From Verrucomicrobiota bacterium (lineage in GTDB: Bacteria > Verrucomicrobiota > Verrucomicrobiia > Verrucomicrobiales > Verrucomicrobiaceae), in the NCBI GenBank assembly GCA_023428335.1, contig JAEYYS010000405.1, forward strand, positions 1 through 12,961: a DNA stretch of 12,961 nucleotides. Direction: 5' to 3'. How positions within the stretch are numbered: position 1 is the first letter of the stretch; each line of letters opens with the position of its first letter. Positions 6,985 to 12,961 of the stretch are shown here, piece after piece. The notes under the pieces are model-generated. The model ran no database searches and had not been told where the DNA came from. It saw only the letters and a list, made by a program, of their open reading frames with translations. The position numbers and the translations under genes are program-made.

Positions 6985-7220
6985 CGTTGAGCCTCAACGG
7001 ACAACCGACGCTGACTCAGGCACTCTCCACCGCAGTCTCAACAGGGCTGAGCCAGCGCGGCGATTCCCAAAACCTCGGGGTGAAGGTTCAAGAGGTACCG
7101 GCGAACGAGACTTGCATCCCCCCAGCCGGGATCTCTTTCCGGGTGCAGTGTGGAATCATCCGCGGAACACCCGTCCTCGCCGACTTGACAGGGTTTGCGT
7201 GCCGGTCACGCTCAACCCTC
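6985..7220. other. Gap between tRNA-Gly and the sialidase gene
   Basis: These 236 bp hold a 6-bp hairpin directly after the tRNA (6985-6999) and a TTGACA hexamer at 7185-7190. At the right distance from that hexamer there is only ACGCTC, so no full promoter is visible. The plus frame of the downstream gene stays open across the gap, but the predicted product is not signal-like and begins in the tRNA, so I leave it uncoded. No copy of the tRNA 3' end was seen here. Confidence 0.4.
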
Positions 7221-8741
7221 ATGCGAATTCTCCTTTCAGCCCTGGCCCTGTCGACCGCCCCCATCCCTGGCCCCGGCGCTGAGGCGACGTCGGTGGGACT
7301 CGGCGCGAACAGCCTGTCCATCGCGACGGGCCAGCCCTCGCTGGTCCTCATGTCGAAGGGCTCCACGCACATCCCCGTGTGGTCGCTGTCCGGTGGCACC
7401 GTCGGTCAATCGGTCGCGGGTGTCGTGACGGGGCTTCCCAGCGACTGCGCCGCGGTGAAGGTGTCGATCGTCGTGACCACAACCGATCCGGAAACCCGTC
7501 CCGAATTTCAGGATGTCTATCGCGTCCATCTGTCGCAGATGCTCGAGGGTGCCCCGTTCACCCAGCGACAGGTCCTGGGCAAGCCCGTGCGCACCGCGCT
7601 GCCCGCCGCGCCGTTTCACTCGCGGACGATCACCTTGGAATCCTATCACGAGATCGTGCCCGATGCCCCGCTGACGGTGCGCATCCAGCGCGAACCCGGC
7701 GATCCCGGCGACACCTTCACCCGGCCCACGGGGCTGGCGGCCGTGCGGGTGACGCCGCTCCGCGCCCTGCCGGAGCCCCACCTCGTTCAGGACGTGGCAG
7801 GTTACAATTCGTGGCCCATGCTTCAGGCCATCGGCAAGACGCTGGTCTGCGTCTACGGCCGGGGCAAGGGACACACGATCGCCAGCGACGACCGCGCCGT
7901 GTATGCGCGCACCTCGACCGATGGCGGGAAGACCTGGACCGAGGAAACCGTGGTCGCCGATGCGCCGGGCTACGGCGAGGTCGCCGTCGGCAAGGGGCTC
8001 GATTCCACCGGTGCGATGCTGCTCTGGGTGCGGCGCATCGGCAAAAACGAGTGGCACCACGATCTCTACCGCAGCACCGACGGGATTGCGTTCACGCTCG
8101 TCGCGACGCCGTCGCTTGCCGTGCGCCCCATGCAGATCACCGATGTCTTCACCGTTCCCAAGGTCGGGCTCATGGCCCTGTGGTTCGGCGGGGATTACAG
8201 CGACAAGCCCACGCAATCATGGGGCATGATGACCAGTGGCGACGACGGCAAAACGTGGTCGCAAACGCCCGTTGAAACCGGACTTCTCAAGTCGGACTGG
8301 CCCACCGAACCCGCCGCCGTGCATCTGGGCGATGGCAAAATCCTCGCCATCGCGCGAACGGAGACCGGGCCCGCGCAATTCCAGATCACCTCCACCGACG
8401 CCGGTGCCACCTGGACTCGCACGCGCACCAACATCAGCGATGTCACCGCCTCCACACCGAGCCTGATCCTCGACGCCAAAACCGGCCTGCTGAGCAACTA
8501 CTACTATGAGCGGGGTCGCGGCATCCTCCGGCGTCGGGTTGTCGATCCGAATCGGGTGTTCGACCAGCCACTCAGCTGGCCTGGATCCGAAGCCGTCGCC
8601 CTCGGCAGTCGAGTCACCTTCGACGCAGGCAACGCGAACGCCACCGTCATCGGCGACAGGCACTTCGTCTCCTTTTACTCCGGCAAGGCCCCCGACACAT
8701 CCGTCTTGGTGGCGGAGACCCCGGCACCCGCGGTGCGCTGA
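7221..8741 (+). CDS. Secreted BNR-repeat sialidase-like glycosidase
   Basis: This 506-aa protein starts with a signal peptide (MRILLSALALSTA, cleavage perhaps after GAEA near residue 22). Residues about 23-180 look like an N-terminal beta-sandwich domain. A six-bladed sialidase beta-propeller follows. Asp boxes (S-x-D-x-G-x-T-W) are clear at 232-239, 339-346 and 391-398, with a degenerate one at 285-291. EPAAVHLGDGKILAIAR (363-379) and YYYERGRGILRRR (427-439) match the later catalytic blocks of exo-alpha-sialidases, where a Glu, a Tyr and an Arg act. Such enzymes release terminal sialic acid or related sugars from glycans outside the cell. The true substrate is unknown, as many PVC-group members of this family lack proven sialidase activity. 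The start is chosen at the signal peptide, because the longer frame would begin inside the tRNA. Its codon third positions look less C-biased than those of glnII or cdsA. Confidence 0.82.
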   Translation: MRILLSALALSTAPIPGPGAEATSVGLGANSLSIATGQPSLVLMSKGSTHIPVWSLSGGTVGQSVAGVVTGLPSDCAAVKVSIVVTTTDPETRPEFQDVYRVHLSQMLEGAPFTQRQVLGKPVRTALPAAPFHSRTITLESYHEIVPDAPLTVRIQREPGDPGDTFTRPTGLAAVRVTPLRALPEPHLVQDVAGYNSWPMLQAIGKTLVCVYGRGKGHTIASDDRAVYARTSTDGGKTWTEETVVADAPGYGEVAVGKGLDSTGAMLLWVRRIGKNEWHHDLYRSTDGIAFTLVATPSLAVRPMQITDVFTVPKVGLMALWFGGDYSDKPTQSWGMMTSGDDGKTWSQTPVETGLLKSDWPTEPAAVHLGDGKILAIARTETGPAQFQITSTDAGATWTRTRTNISDVTASTPSLILDAKTGLLSNYYYERGRGILRRRVVDPNRVFDQPLSWPGSEAVALGSRVTFDAGNANATVIGDRHFVSFYSGKAPDTSVLVAETPAPAVR

Positions 8742-8749
8742 AGGACGGC

Positions 8750-9084
8750 ATGGATTCCGTGGGCCTCCTGCACCGGCAGATGGACCTCATCGAGAAGGCG
8801 CCGCTGGATGCCGCCGGACGGACCTACCTGCGCAGGCTCAAGCGACTGGCGTTTTTGCACGGCGTCGAGGTCTGCCGCGTGTCCACTCACCAGAGCTTCG
8901 TGAAGCCGAAGGCCGAGGATCTCAGCGCGAACGTCGAGCACACGAAGAAGTGCCTCAAGATTGCCGCTGAGCTGGGGTGTCCGTGCCTTCGCATCAACAC
9001 GGGAAGCTGGGGCACGTCCAGGGACTTCAACGAACGATGAGGAACCGCGGCCGGCCGAAGGAATGCCGGCTCCGTCGGCGTTGA
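8750..9084 (+). pseudogene. Remnant of a sugar phosphate isomerase/epimerase-like TIM-barrel gene
   Basis: The frame 8750-9040 encodes 96 residues that match the middle of the xylose-isomerase-like TIM-barrel family: LLHRQMDLIEKAPL, YLRRLKRLAFLHGV, STHQSFVKPKA, NVEHTKKCLKIAAELG and RINTGSWGTSRDFNE. Full-length relatives are about 280-320 aa. Here roughly the first 60 residues are missing, and so is the half that carries most metal ligands. Right after FNE, where relatives continue with LM, the frame stops (TGA 9038-9040). Moving one base restores MRNRG and a few more codons to a stop at 9084, which points to a one-base deletion followed by loss of the rest. Homology may also begin before 8750 (frame reading ALKDG), overlapping the sialidase end. 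The original enzyme probably acted on sugars alongside the sialidase. Confidence 0.75.
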
Positions 9085-9091
9085 AAGGCTC

Positions 9092-9754
9092 ATGGCACAG
9101 GAACGCTGGGTCAAGAGCCTCGGCATCGCCTTCCTCCTGATCTGGGGAGCGCTGGCGGTGGCGCCGTTGCACCGCCAGGATTGGGTGCTGGAAAACCTGC
9201 TCGTGCTCGCCGCGGTGCCGGTGGCGCGCGCCGCCTGGCGTCGCCGCCTGTTCTCCACGCCGTCCTGGATCCTGCTCTTCCTGTTCATGGTCCTGCACCA
9301 GATCGGCGCCCATTACACCTATTCGGAGGTGCCCTACGATGCCTGGTGGCAGCGGCTCACCGGCCACTCGTTCAACGCCCTGTTTGACTGGCAGCGCAAC
9401 CACTTCGACCGCCTCGCCCACTTCCTCTACGGCGTGCTGCTGGCCCTGCCCTTCCGCGATACCGTGCAGGGTCTCTTTGGCGCCCGCGGCTTCTGGAGCT
9501 ACCTGCTGCCGCTGGATTTTGTGCTGTCGACCTCGGTCTTTTACGAACTGGTCGAATGGCTGGCAGCCAGTGTGCTCGGCGGCGACGCCGGCATGGCCTA
9601 CCTCGGCACCCAGGGCGACATCTGGGATGCCCAGAAGGACATGGCCCTCGCCGGCTTCGGCGCCCTGCTGACGCTCGGCGTGGTGGCGATTCTGGAGCGA
9701 CGCCACGGCGGCCCGACCGAACATTCCATCGACTCCCCCGGGCCACCTCCGTGA
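9092..9754 (+). CDS. DUF2238 (YjdF family) inner-membrane protein
   Basis: This 220-aa membrane protein has the conserved DUF2238 pattern: HQIGAHYTYSEVPYD (69-83), RNHFDRLAHFLYG (102-114), FYELVEW (150-156) and LGTQGDIWDAQKDM (171-184). The conserved His, Asp, Glu and Trp residues lie between hydrophobic segments at about 8-28, 34-48, 57-71, 107-122, 135-155 and 183-203. The biochemical role of this family is not established, so I assign none. It has the only weak SD-like sequence among the plus-strand genes (GAAAGG, 9083-9088), too close to the ATG to be ideal. Upstream lies the decayed TIM-barrel gene. Downstream it converges with the minus-strand block, leaving only 6 bp between stops and no visible terminator. 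Confidence 0.85.
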   Translation: MAQERWVKSLGIAFLLIWGALAVAPLHRQDWVLENLLVLAAVPVARAAWRRRLFSTPSWILLFLFMVLHQIGAHYTYSEVPYDAWWQRLTGHSFNALFDWQRNHFDRLAHFLYGVLLALPFRDTVQGLFGARGFWSYLLPLDFVLSTSVFYELVEWLAASVLGGDAGMAYLGTQGDIWDAQKDMALAGFGALLTLGVVAILERRHGGPTEHSIDSPGPPP

Positions 9755-9760
9755 GGTCGG

Positions 9761-10360
9761 TTAATCGCTCCGCCAAGCCTGATCGAGGACGATTTTGCCG
9801 TCTTCACGTCGCCGGTAACGGGCGGTGAAGGCCTCGGCCTCCGGCGCCGGCTCACGGCGCAGGACGCGGTCGCTGCCAACTGGCACTTCCGTCAAGCGTT
9901 CGCCCCGGGCGAGCAGGGCCGGCAGCTCGTCCCAGGAACCGATGCCGAGGCCGGCGATGACACTGCCGGGCGGTAGCGGCGCGGGATCGAGACACCAGGC
10001 CGGGGCCACGTGCTGCTGCAAGTGCTGGGCGTGGGCGGCGCGCAGACTGGCGATCCAGAAGGCGCGCAGGGCCGGCAGGTGCAGCAGGGCCTGCCAGCGC
10101 GGATCGAGCAGGGCGGGCAGAGGCGCGGCGTTCAGCCAGCCGCCGCACAGGCCGAGTTCGAAAACCTCCGGCAGCGCACCGGCGCCATCACGCGGCAGCC
10201 AGCGATCGAGATAAGCCTGCAGGGGCGCCGCCAGGGCCTGCTTGCGCCAGCGCGTTTGCAGCAGCCTCACGGCGTCGAGCCAGCGTGCCACCTCATACCC
10301 CAGCGGCGCGAGATCGCGGCGGGCGGGATGATCCTCGGGCAGGGGCGGAACGTCTGGCAT
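9761..10360 (-). CDS. Unrecognised 199-aa protein
   Basis: I do not recognise this protein. The chosen start is the ATG at 10360 (MPDVPPLPEDHPARRD), after a 46-bp gap from the HEAT-like gene. The frame is open back to 10516, but that part overlaps the upstream gene and is Arg-rich low-complexity sequence. The protein is rich in Leu, Ala, Pro, Arg and Trp. Its first two thirds are probably helical (YEVARWLDAVRLLQTRW, LPALRAFWIASLRAAHAQHL). The last third is more beta-like and charged (SVIAGLGIGSWDELPALLA, then RYRRREDGKIVLDQAWRSD). There is no signal peptide or membrane helix, so it is likely cytoplasmic. A partial AAGG lies about 10 bases before the start. Its place behind the anchored HEAT-like gene suggests the two are co-transcribed. 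Confidence 0.6.
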   Translation of the reverse strand: MPDVPPLPEDHPARRDLAPLGYEVARWLDAVRLLQTRWRKQALAAPLQAYLDRWLPRDGAGALPEVFELGLCGGWLNAAPLPALLDPRWQALLHLPALRAFWIASLRAAHAQHLQQHVAPAWCLDPAPLPPGSVIAGLGIGSWDELPALLARGERLTEVPVGSDRVLRREPAPEAEAFTARYRRREDGKIVLDQAWRSD

Positions 10361-10406
10361 GGGCCACGCACCTTGGCGGCGCCGCCGACCGGCGCCAGCG
10401 AAAAGC

Positions 10407-10985
10407 TCAGTCGCGGTTGCGGCGGAAGGGAATGCGGGCCGGCGGCTGGCCGTCCTTTTTGGCCTCGTCCTTCGCCGGACTGCCGGCCTTCTTCTTGCCG
10501 GCGAGCAGCGAACCACTGGGCAACTCCAGGTACTCGGCCGCGTCGAGGTACTTCACCGCCTCGCGCGGATCCTTGAGCGTGCTCGCCGCCTGACGCAGCA
10601 GGGGCGCGCCGGCGGCATCGCCAAGCACCAGCACGCCATCAAGGGCAGCCGCGCGCACCTCGGCATCGGGATGGATGAGATGGGGCTGGATCTTCGGCAG
10701 TTCCTTGGCGTCGTAGGAGATCGATGCCTCCTGGATGGCCTCCAGGATCTGCGGGACGGACTGGGCGGGTGCGGGTGCCCCACCAACCCCGACCGCCGGC
10801 TTGGCGACCGGGGCGGTGCTGGCAGCGGCTGAGCTTTGAGAGGCCGACGGGCTGGCCGACTCCACGCGCTGCGCCGGGGAGGGCGCCTGCGGCTGGGCGC
10901 GTTCGGGGCCACCTGCGCGGAAGGCAAAAATGACAACGCACAGAGTGCCGGCGGCGGCGACGACGAGGATCCAGCGGGCATTCAT
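10407..10985 (-). CDS. Membrane-anchored HEAT-repeat-like protein
   Basis: This 192-aa protein has an N-terminal hydrophobic helix (WILVVAAAGTLCVVIFAF, 5-22) that should anchor it in the inner membrane. A long Ala/Pro/Ser linker (about 25-75) follows, then a helical segment with HEAT-like character. In particular HPDAEVRAAALDGVLVLGD (105-123) has the Pro/Asp/Val/Arg pattern of a HEAT unit, followed by APLLRQAASTLKDPREAVKYLDAAEYLEL (127-155). The C-terminal tail (164-192) is rich in Lys and Arg. HEAT units are usually protein-binding scaffolds, and no catalytic motif is visible. The start at 10985 places the anchor at the N-terminus; the open frame further upstream overlaps the neighbouring gene. 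The linker length suggests the domain is held away from the membrane. The number of repeats is small, so the HEAT call is tentative. Confidence 0.7.
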   Translation of the reverse strand: MNARWILVVAAAGTLCVVIFAFRAGGPERAQPQAPSPAQRVESASPSASQSSAAASTAPVAKPAVGVGGAPAPAQSVPQILEAIQEASISYDAKELPKIQPHLIHPDAEVRAAALDGVLVLGDAAGAPLLRQAASTLKDPREAVKYLDAAEYLELPSGSLLAGKKKAGSPAKDEAKKDGQPPARIPFRRNRD

Positions 10986-11063
10986 GATCAGGAGGGAGAA
11001 GGCATGCTTTGGAAACGCCTTCAACCCGTCACGATGCTCTGAAACGGGGCACGAGGCAACCCC

Positions 11064-11079
11064 GACGAACAACTTCGTC
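11064..11079 (-). repeat. Small hairpin after the 309-aa gene
   Basis: GACGAA-CAAC-TTCGTC is a perfect 6-bp stem with a 4-base loop, starting 7 bases past the stop of the minus-strand gene at 11087. No T-run follows on the minus strand, so it is at most a weak pause or RNA 3'-end structure and not a confident terminator. Confidence 0.35.
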
Positions 11080-11086
11080 TGTCTGC

Positions 11087-12016
11087 TCAGTATTGTGTCG
11101 CCTCGGGATAGCGCTCGGTGATGTCGGGGAAAACCCTGCCGCCAGCAACGCTGATGGAACCTTCGATGATCTCGCGCAGCCCCTCGTAATAGGGATGGTT
11201 CTCCGCCACGTAAGCCCCCGTTCCCGTGAGCTTGTCGAACCTGGCGGTGCCGAACTTGACAACCCGCGCCAGGGGGTTCCTCGGATTGCCGGTATTGATC
11301 TGGATCAGGGTCAAGGCTTGGATTTGCAGACATTGGAACTGCGCGGTTTCCTCCCGCCTCTCCGAATCCAGAACCTGGCCACGAATGTTCAACTGGTAAC
11401 GCCGCACAGACCTTGATGTGCCAACCTGCTCCAGATTCGTGATGTGTTTATCCGTCGCATAACGATACATCAAACTGAATTCGCGATACTCGTCCTCCAC
11501 GTAACCGAAGCGCTCCTCGTAATAGTCCACGTCCTCCATGATCACGCTTCCGGTAAGCAGCACGACGAGGTTGCGCTTGGCGTGGACTGCGTAAAACCAG
11601 TCCTTGCCCGTCCTGCTGCGCTGCGCATCGACGTCGAAGGTTGCGGTCACCCGGACCAACGCCCACCCGCCGATGCCCTTCTCAGGCTCGGGCAGGATGC
11701 CCGTTTCAAGAAGATCCATCAGGAATTGCCTGTTGCCGTATCGGCTGACACCGATTTTGGCTCCGTACTCTTCGATGCCGCTCTCCGTGAGGAAAACGCC
11801 GTTCCTTTCCGTGAAAAAAGACCAGCCGTTCTTGAAGGTAGACCCGGCATCAACCCCTGTCAGCAGCCTGCCCCTGTGACCCTTCTTTGGCAAACCCTCC
11901 TGGAGATAGCTCAGCTTGAGGGCAAAGTTGACATTGCCAACGGACCCGGGGACATCGGCCAGGGCCGCGACCGCGATGCAGAAGAGAGTGCCGACGAGGA
12001 CAAGGAGGCTTTTCAT
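11087..12016 (-). CDS. Secreted protein of an unrecognised family, paralogue A
   Basis: This 309-aa protein is a paralogue of its upstream neighbour. Residues 1-20 (MKSLLVLVGTLFCIAVAALA, cleaved before DVPGS) form a clear signal peptide, so it is exported to the periplasm or beyond. The rest has no membrane helix. Landmarks shared with the paralogue are EEYGAKIGVSRYGNRQFL (82-99), GIGGWALVRVTATFD (114-128), FYAVHAKRNLVVLLTGSVI (141-159), SVRRY (203-207), FDKLTGTGAY (260-269) and a C-terminal FPDITERYPEA block (296-306). These alternate short beta-like and polar stretches. I cannot name the family or a catalytic site. The start is chosen for the signal peptide. A 10-bp palindrome sits 5 bases before the ATG, and no SD is seen. 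Confidence 0.75.
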   Translation of the reverse strand: MKSLLVLVGTLFCIAVAALADVPGSVGNVNFALKLSYLQEGLPKKGHRGRLLTGVDAGSTFKNGWSFFTERNGVFLTESGIEEYGAKIGVSRYGNRQFLMDLLETGILPEPEKGIGGWALVRVTATFDVDAQRSRTGKDWFYAVHAKRNLVVLLTGSVIMEDVDYYEERFGYVEDEYREFSLMYRYATDKHITNLEQVGTSRSVRRYQLNIRGQVLDSERREETAQFQCLQIQALTLIQINTGNPRNPLARVVKFGTARFDKLTGTGAYVAENHPYYEGLREIIEGSISVAGGRVFPDITERYPEATQY

Positions 12017-12021
12017 GGATT

Positions 12022-12031
12022 CACTTAAGTG
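12022..12031. promoter_or_regulatory. 10-bp palindrome CACTTAAGTG before paralogue A
   Basis: CACTTAAGTG is perfectly self-complementary and ends 5 bases before the minus-strand ATG (12016). Its position overlaps where a ribosome or repressor would bind. A palindrome of this length can occur by chance, so an operator is only a possibility. Confidence 0.3.
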
Positions 12032-12126
12032 GACCTGCCTTCCCTCTGGGAACGACGCAAGCAAAAACGGTCCCGGACGCCCGTGCGACTGCACGCAGCA
12101 GCGCGCCTTTGGCCGGCCGTCCTGAA

Positions 12127-12200
12127 CTGTCGCAGCCACCAAGTCGGGTGGCGACAGAGGAAGGGCGTCACCGGCGCCAAGTCGGCTCCAGGTGACGCCC
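12127..12200. repeat. Tandem hairpins with a shared loop sequence
   Basis: Hairpin 1 is CTGTCG plus CCACC (12127-12132, 12136-12140) pairing with GGTGG plus CGACAG (12147-12157), with a 3-base bulge and loop AAGTCG. Hairpin 2 has perfect 10-base arms GGGCGTCACC (12163-12172) and GGTGACGCCC (12191-12200). A small inner GCC/GGC stem caps its 18-base interior. Both contain CCAAGTCGG at the tip (12139-12147 and 12177-12185), 38 bases apart. They lie 3' of the upstream paralogue on its strand and may shape its RNA end, but no T-run follows. Confidence 0.6.
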
Positions 12201-12247
12201 CATCCTGACAAGGGTCACAAACCGGCGAAAGCATCGCCGCCCGGCCA

Positions 12248-12961
12248 TCAGAAGACCGCTTCCGCGGCTTCCGGGAACTGCTGGGAGATGTCGGGCTGGA
12301 CCTTGCCAGCGGCCGTGCTGAGCGTGCCTTCGAGCACCTCACGATCGAATTCTTCCTCCCCGTAGTAGGGGCCGGTGCCGGAAATTTTGTCGAGCTTGCT
12401 CGGGCCGCACTGGTAGACGGCGACTTCAGGGTTCTCCGGATCGCCAGTGCGGACCTTGGTCAGCTTTTCGGCATTGTTGTAGATGCCTTGAAACTGGTAC
12501 TCGCTTTCCGAGTAGTCGCCCGCTTCCAGCACGCCTCCGAAATCCATGACGTAACGGCGAACGGACTTCCAGTTGCCGCTGTCGGTAACAGTCGTGGTGT
12601 CGGTTTCCTTGCCGAAGTCCTGCTTGTTGACGCGCTTGTAGTTCCAGTTTTCCGCAAAGCCGCTGCGCGCTTCAAAATCGCGGTCGATGACCACGCCGCT
12701 GAGCAGCACGACCAGACCCCGCTTGGCATGCACGGCATAAAAGAGGTCGGGACCGGAGTAGGACTCCTCTTCGTCGTCGAAAGTGCCGGTCACCTGCACC
12801 AGCGCCCAGCCACCGATCCCGGAGCCGTTTTCGTCATCCGGCAGCAACCCGGCATCGTACAGGTCCGTCAGGAACTCCTTGTTGCCATACTTGCGGGTGC
12901 CAACTTTGGAGACGTATTCTTCGTGGCTTTCCTGGCTGATGGGGTCGTCATTCTTATCGAC
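12248..12961 (-). CDS. Unrecognised secreted-family protein, paralogue B (N-terminus outside window)
   Basis: This is the last 237 codons of a minus-strand gene that runs off the right edge. It aligns end to end with paralogue A: EEYVSKVGTRKYGNKEFL, SGIGGWALVQVTGTFD, FYAVHAKRGLVVLLSGVVI, SVRRYVMDFGG, LDKISGTGPYYGEEEFD and a final QPDISQQFPEAAEAVF. The centre differs most: B has an acidic, Thr-rich insert (KQDFGKETDTTTVTD) where A has a Tyr-rich stretch. The overall composition is acidic, unlike A. The signal peptide is expected outside the window by analogy with A, not seen. The TTG at 12847 is not taken as a start because the similarity to A continues upstream of it to the window edge. The function is unknown. 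Confidence 0.8.
   Translation of the reverse strand, partial: VDKNDDPISQESHEEYVSKVGTRKYGNKEFLTDLYDAGLLPDDENGSGIGGWALVQVTGTFDDEEESYSGPDLFYAVHAKRGLVVLLSGVVIDRDFEARSGFAENWNYKRVNKQDFGKETDTTTVTDSGNWKSVRRYVMDFGGVLEAGDYSESEYQFQGIYNNAEKLTKVRTGDPENPEVAVYQCGPSKLDKISGTGPYYGEEEFDREVLEGTLSTAAGKVQPDISQQFPEAAEAVF

Larger units (their letters stand above)
12017..12247. other. Gap between the two paralogues, with two hairpins
   Basis: These 231 bp lie between two minus-strand genes. The gap contains a palindrome next to the downstream ATG and two hairpins at 12127-12200 (listed separately). I see no clear -35/-10 pair on the minus strand and no T-run after the hairpins, so separate transcription of the two genes is not shown. 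Confidence 0.4.

Noticed and set aside
7185..7213. Promoter before the sialidase (TTGACA at 7185)
   Set aside because: There is no acceptable -10 at 16-18 bases (ACGCTC at 17), so the hexamer alone is not enough.
6957..7220. Longer N-terminus for the sialidase, starting inside the tRNA
   Set aside because: A signal peptide begins at the ATG at 7221, and the extra residues would be translated from the tRNA 3' end.
10998..11022. Hairpin GAAGGC/GCCTTC before the HEAT-like gene
   Set aside because: It has 6-bp arms around a 13-base loop with no further support; this is expected by chance in such DNA.
1..12961. CRISPR array, insertion sequence, phage or defence genes
   Set aside because: I saw no regularly spaced direct repeats, transposase, integrase or nuclease-like motifs on either strand.

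Overview
The window is GC-rich bacterial chromosome. It most resembles a Verrucomicrobiota (PVC-group) genome. This is inferred from the eukaryotic-type (class II) glutamine synthetase, the secreted sialidase beside a sugar-isomerase-like TIM-barrel remnant, the M81 peptidase/SSS symporter pair, and secreted proteins I cannot place in a family. No ribosomal RNA or other decisive taxonomic marker is present, so the lineage call is tentative. The start codons also share a pattern: almost none has a Shine-Dalgarno sequence, and all eleven starts I chose have C just before ATG.

Layout. (a) 2-1772, plus strand: a tight phospholipid cluster with the tail of a small membrane protein (probably a CDP-alcohol phosphatidyltransferase), a PlsC-type acyltransferase and a CdsA-type phosphatidate cytidylyltransferase. 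It is followed closely by a secreted M81 (MlrC-like) metallopeptidase and then an SSS-family sodium/solute symporter (to 5076). (b) 5084-6757: a minimal protein-kinase-like gene on the minus strand, divergent from glnII. The 158-bp gap between them carries a sigma-54-type promoter pointing to glnII, and glnII ends in a clear intrinsic terminator. (c) 6767-9084: a palindrome, a tRNA-Gly(CCC) with encoded CCA and its own -35 box, a secreted BNR-repeat sialidase, and the decayed middle part of a sugar phosphate isomerase/epimerase-like gene. This looks like an accessory segment next to a tRNA. (d) 9092-9754: a DUF2238/YjdF membrane protein, plus strand. (e) 9761-12961, minus strand: an unrecognised 199-aa protein, a membrane-anchored HEAT-like protein, and two tandem paralogues of an unrecognised secreted family. 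The second paralogue runs off the window. The gap between the paralogues holds two hairpins that share the same loop sequence.

How the genes fit together. The first three genes would make phosphatidate and activate it to CDP-diacylglycerol for a head-group transferase. The M81 peptidase and symporter could be a secreted hydrolase with an uptake partner. GlnII assimilates ammonia, and its promoter suggests nitrogen control through RpoN. The minus-strand block at the right end has no function I can assign. I found no CRISPR array, insertion sequence, phage gene or recognisable defence system. The best leads are the non-SD start pattern, the kinase-like gene/glnII pair with its sigma-54 site, the tandem secreted family, and the decayed locus beside the tRNA.
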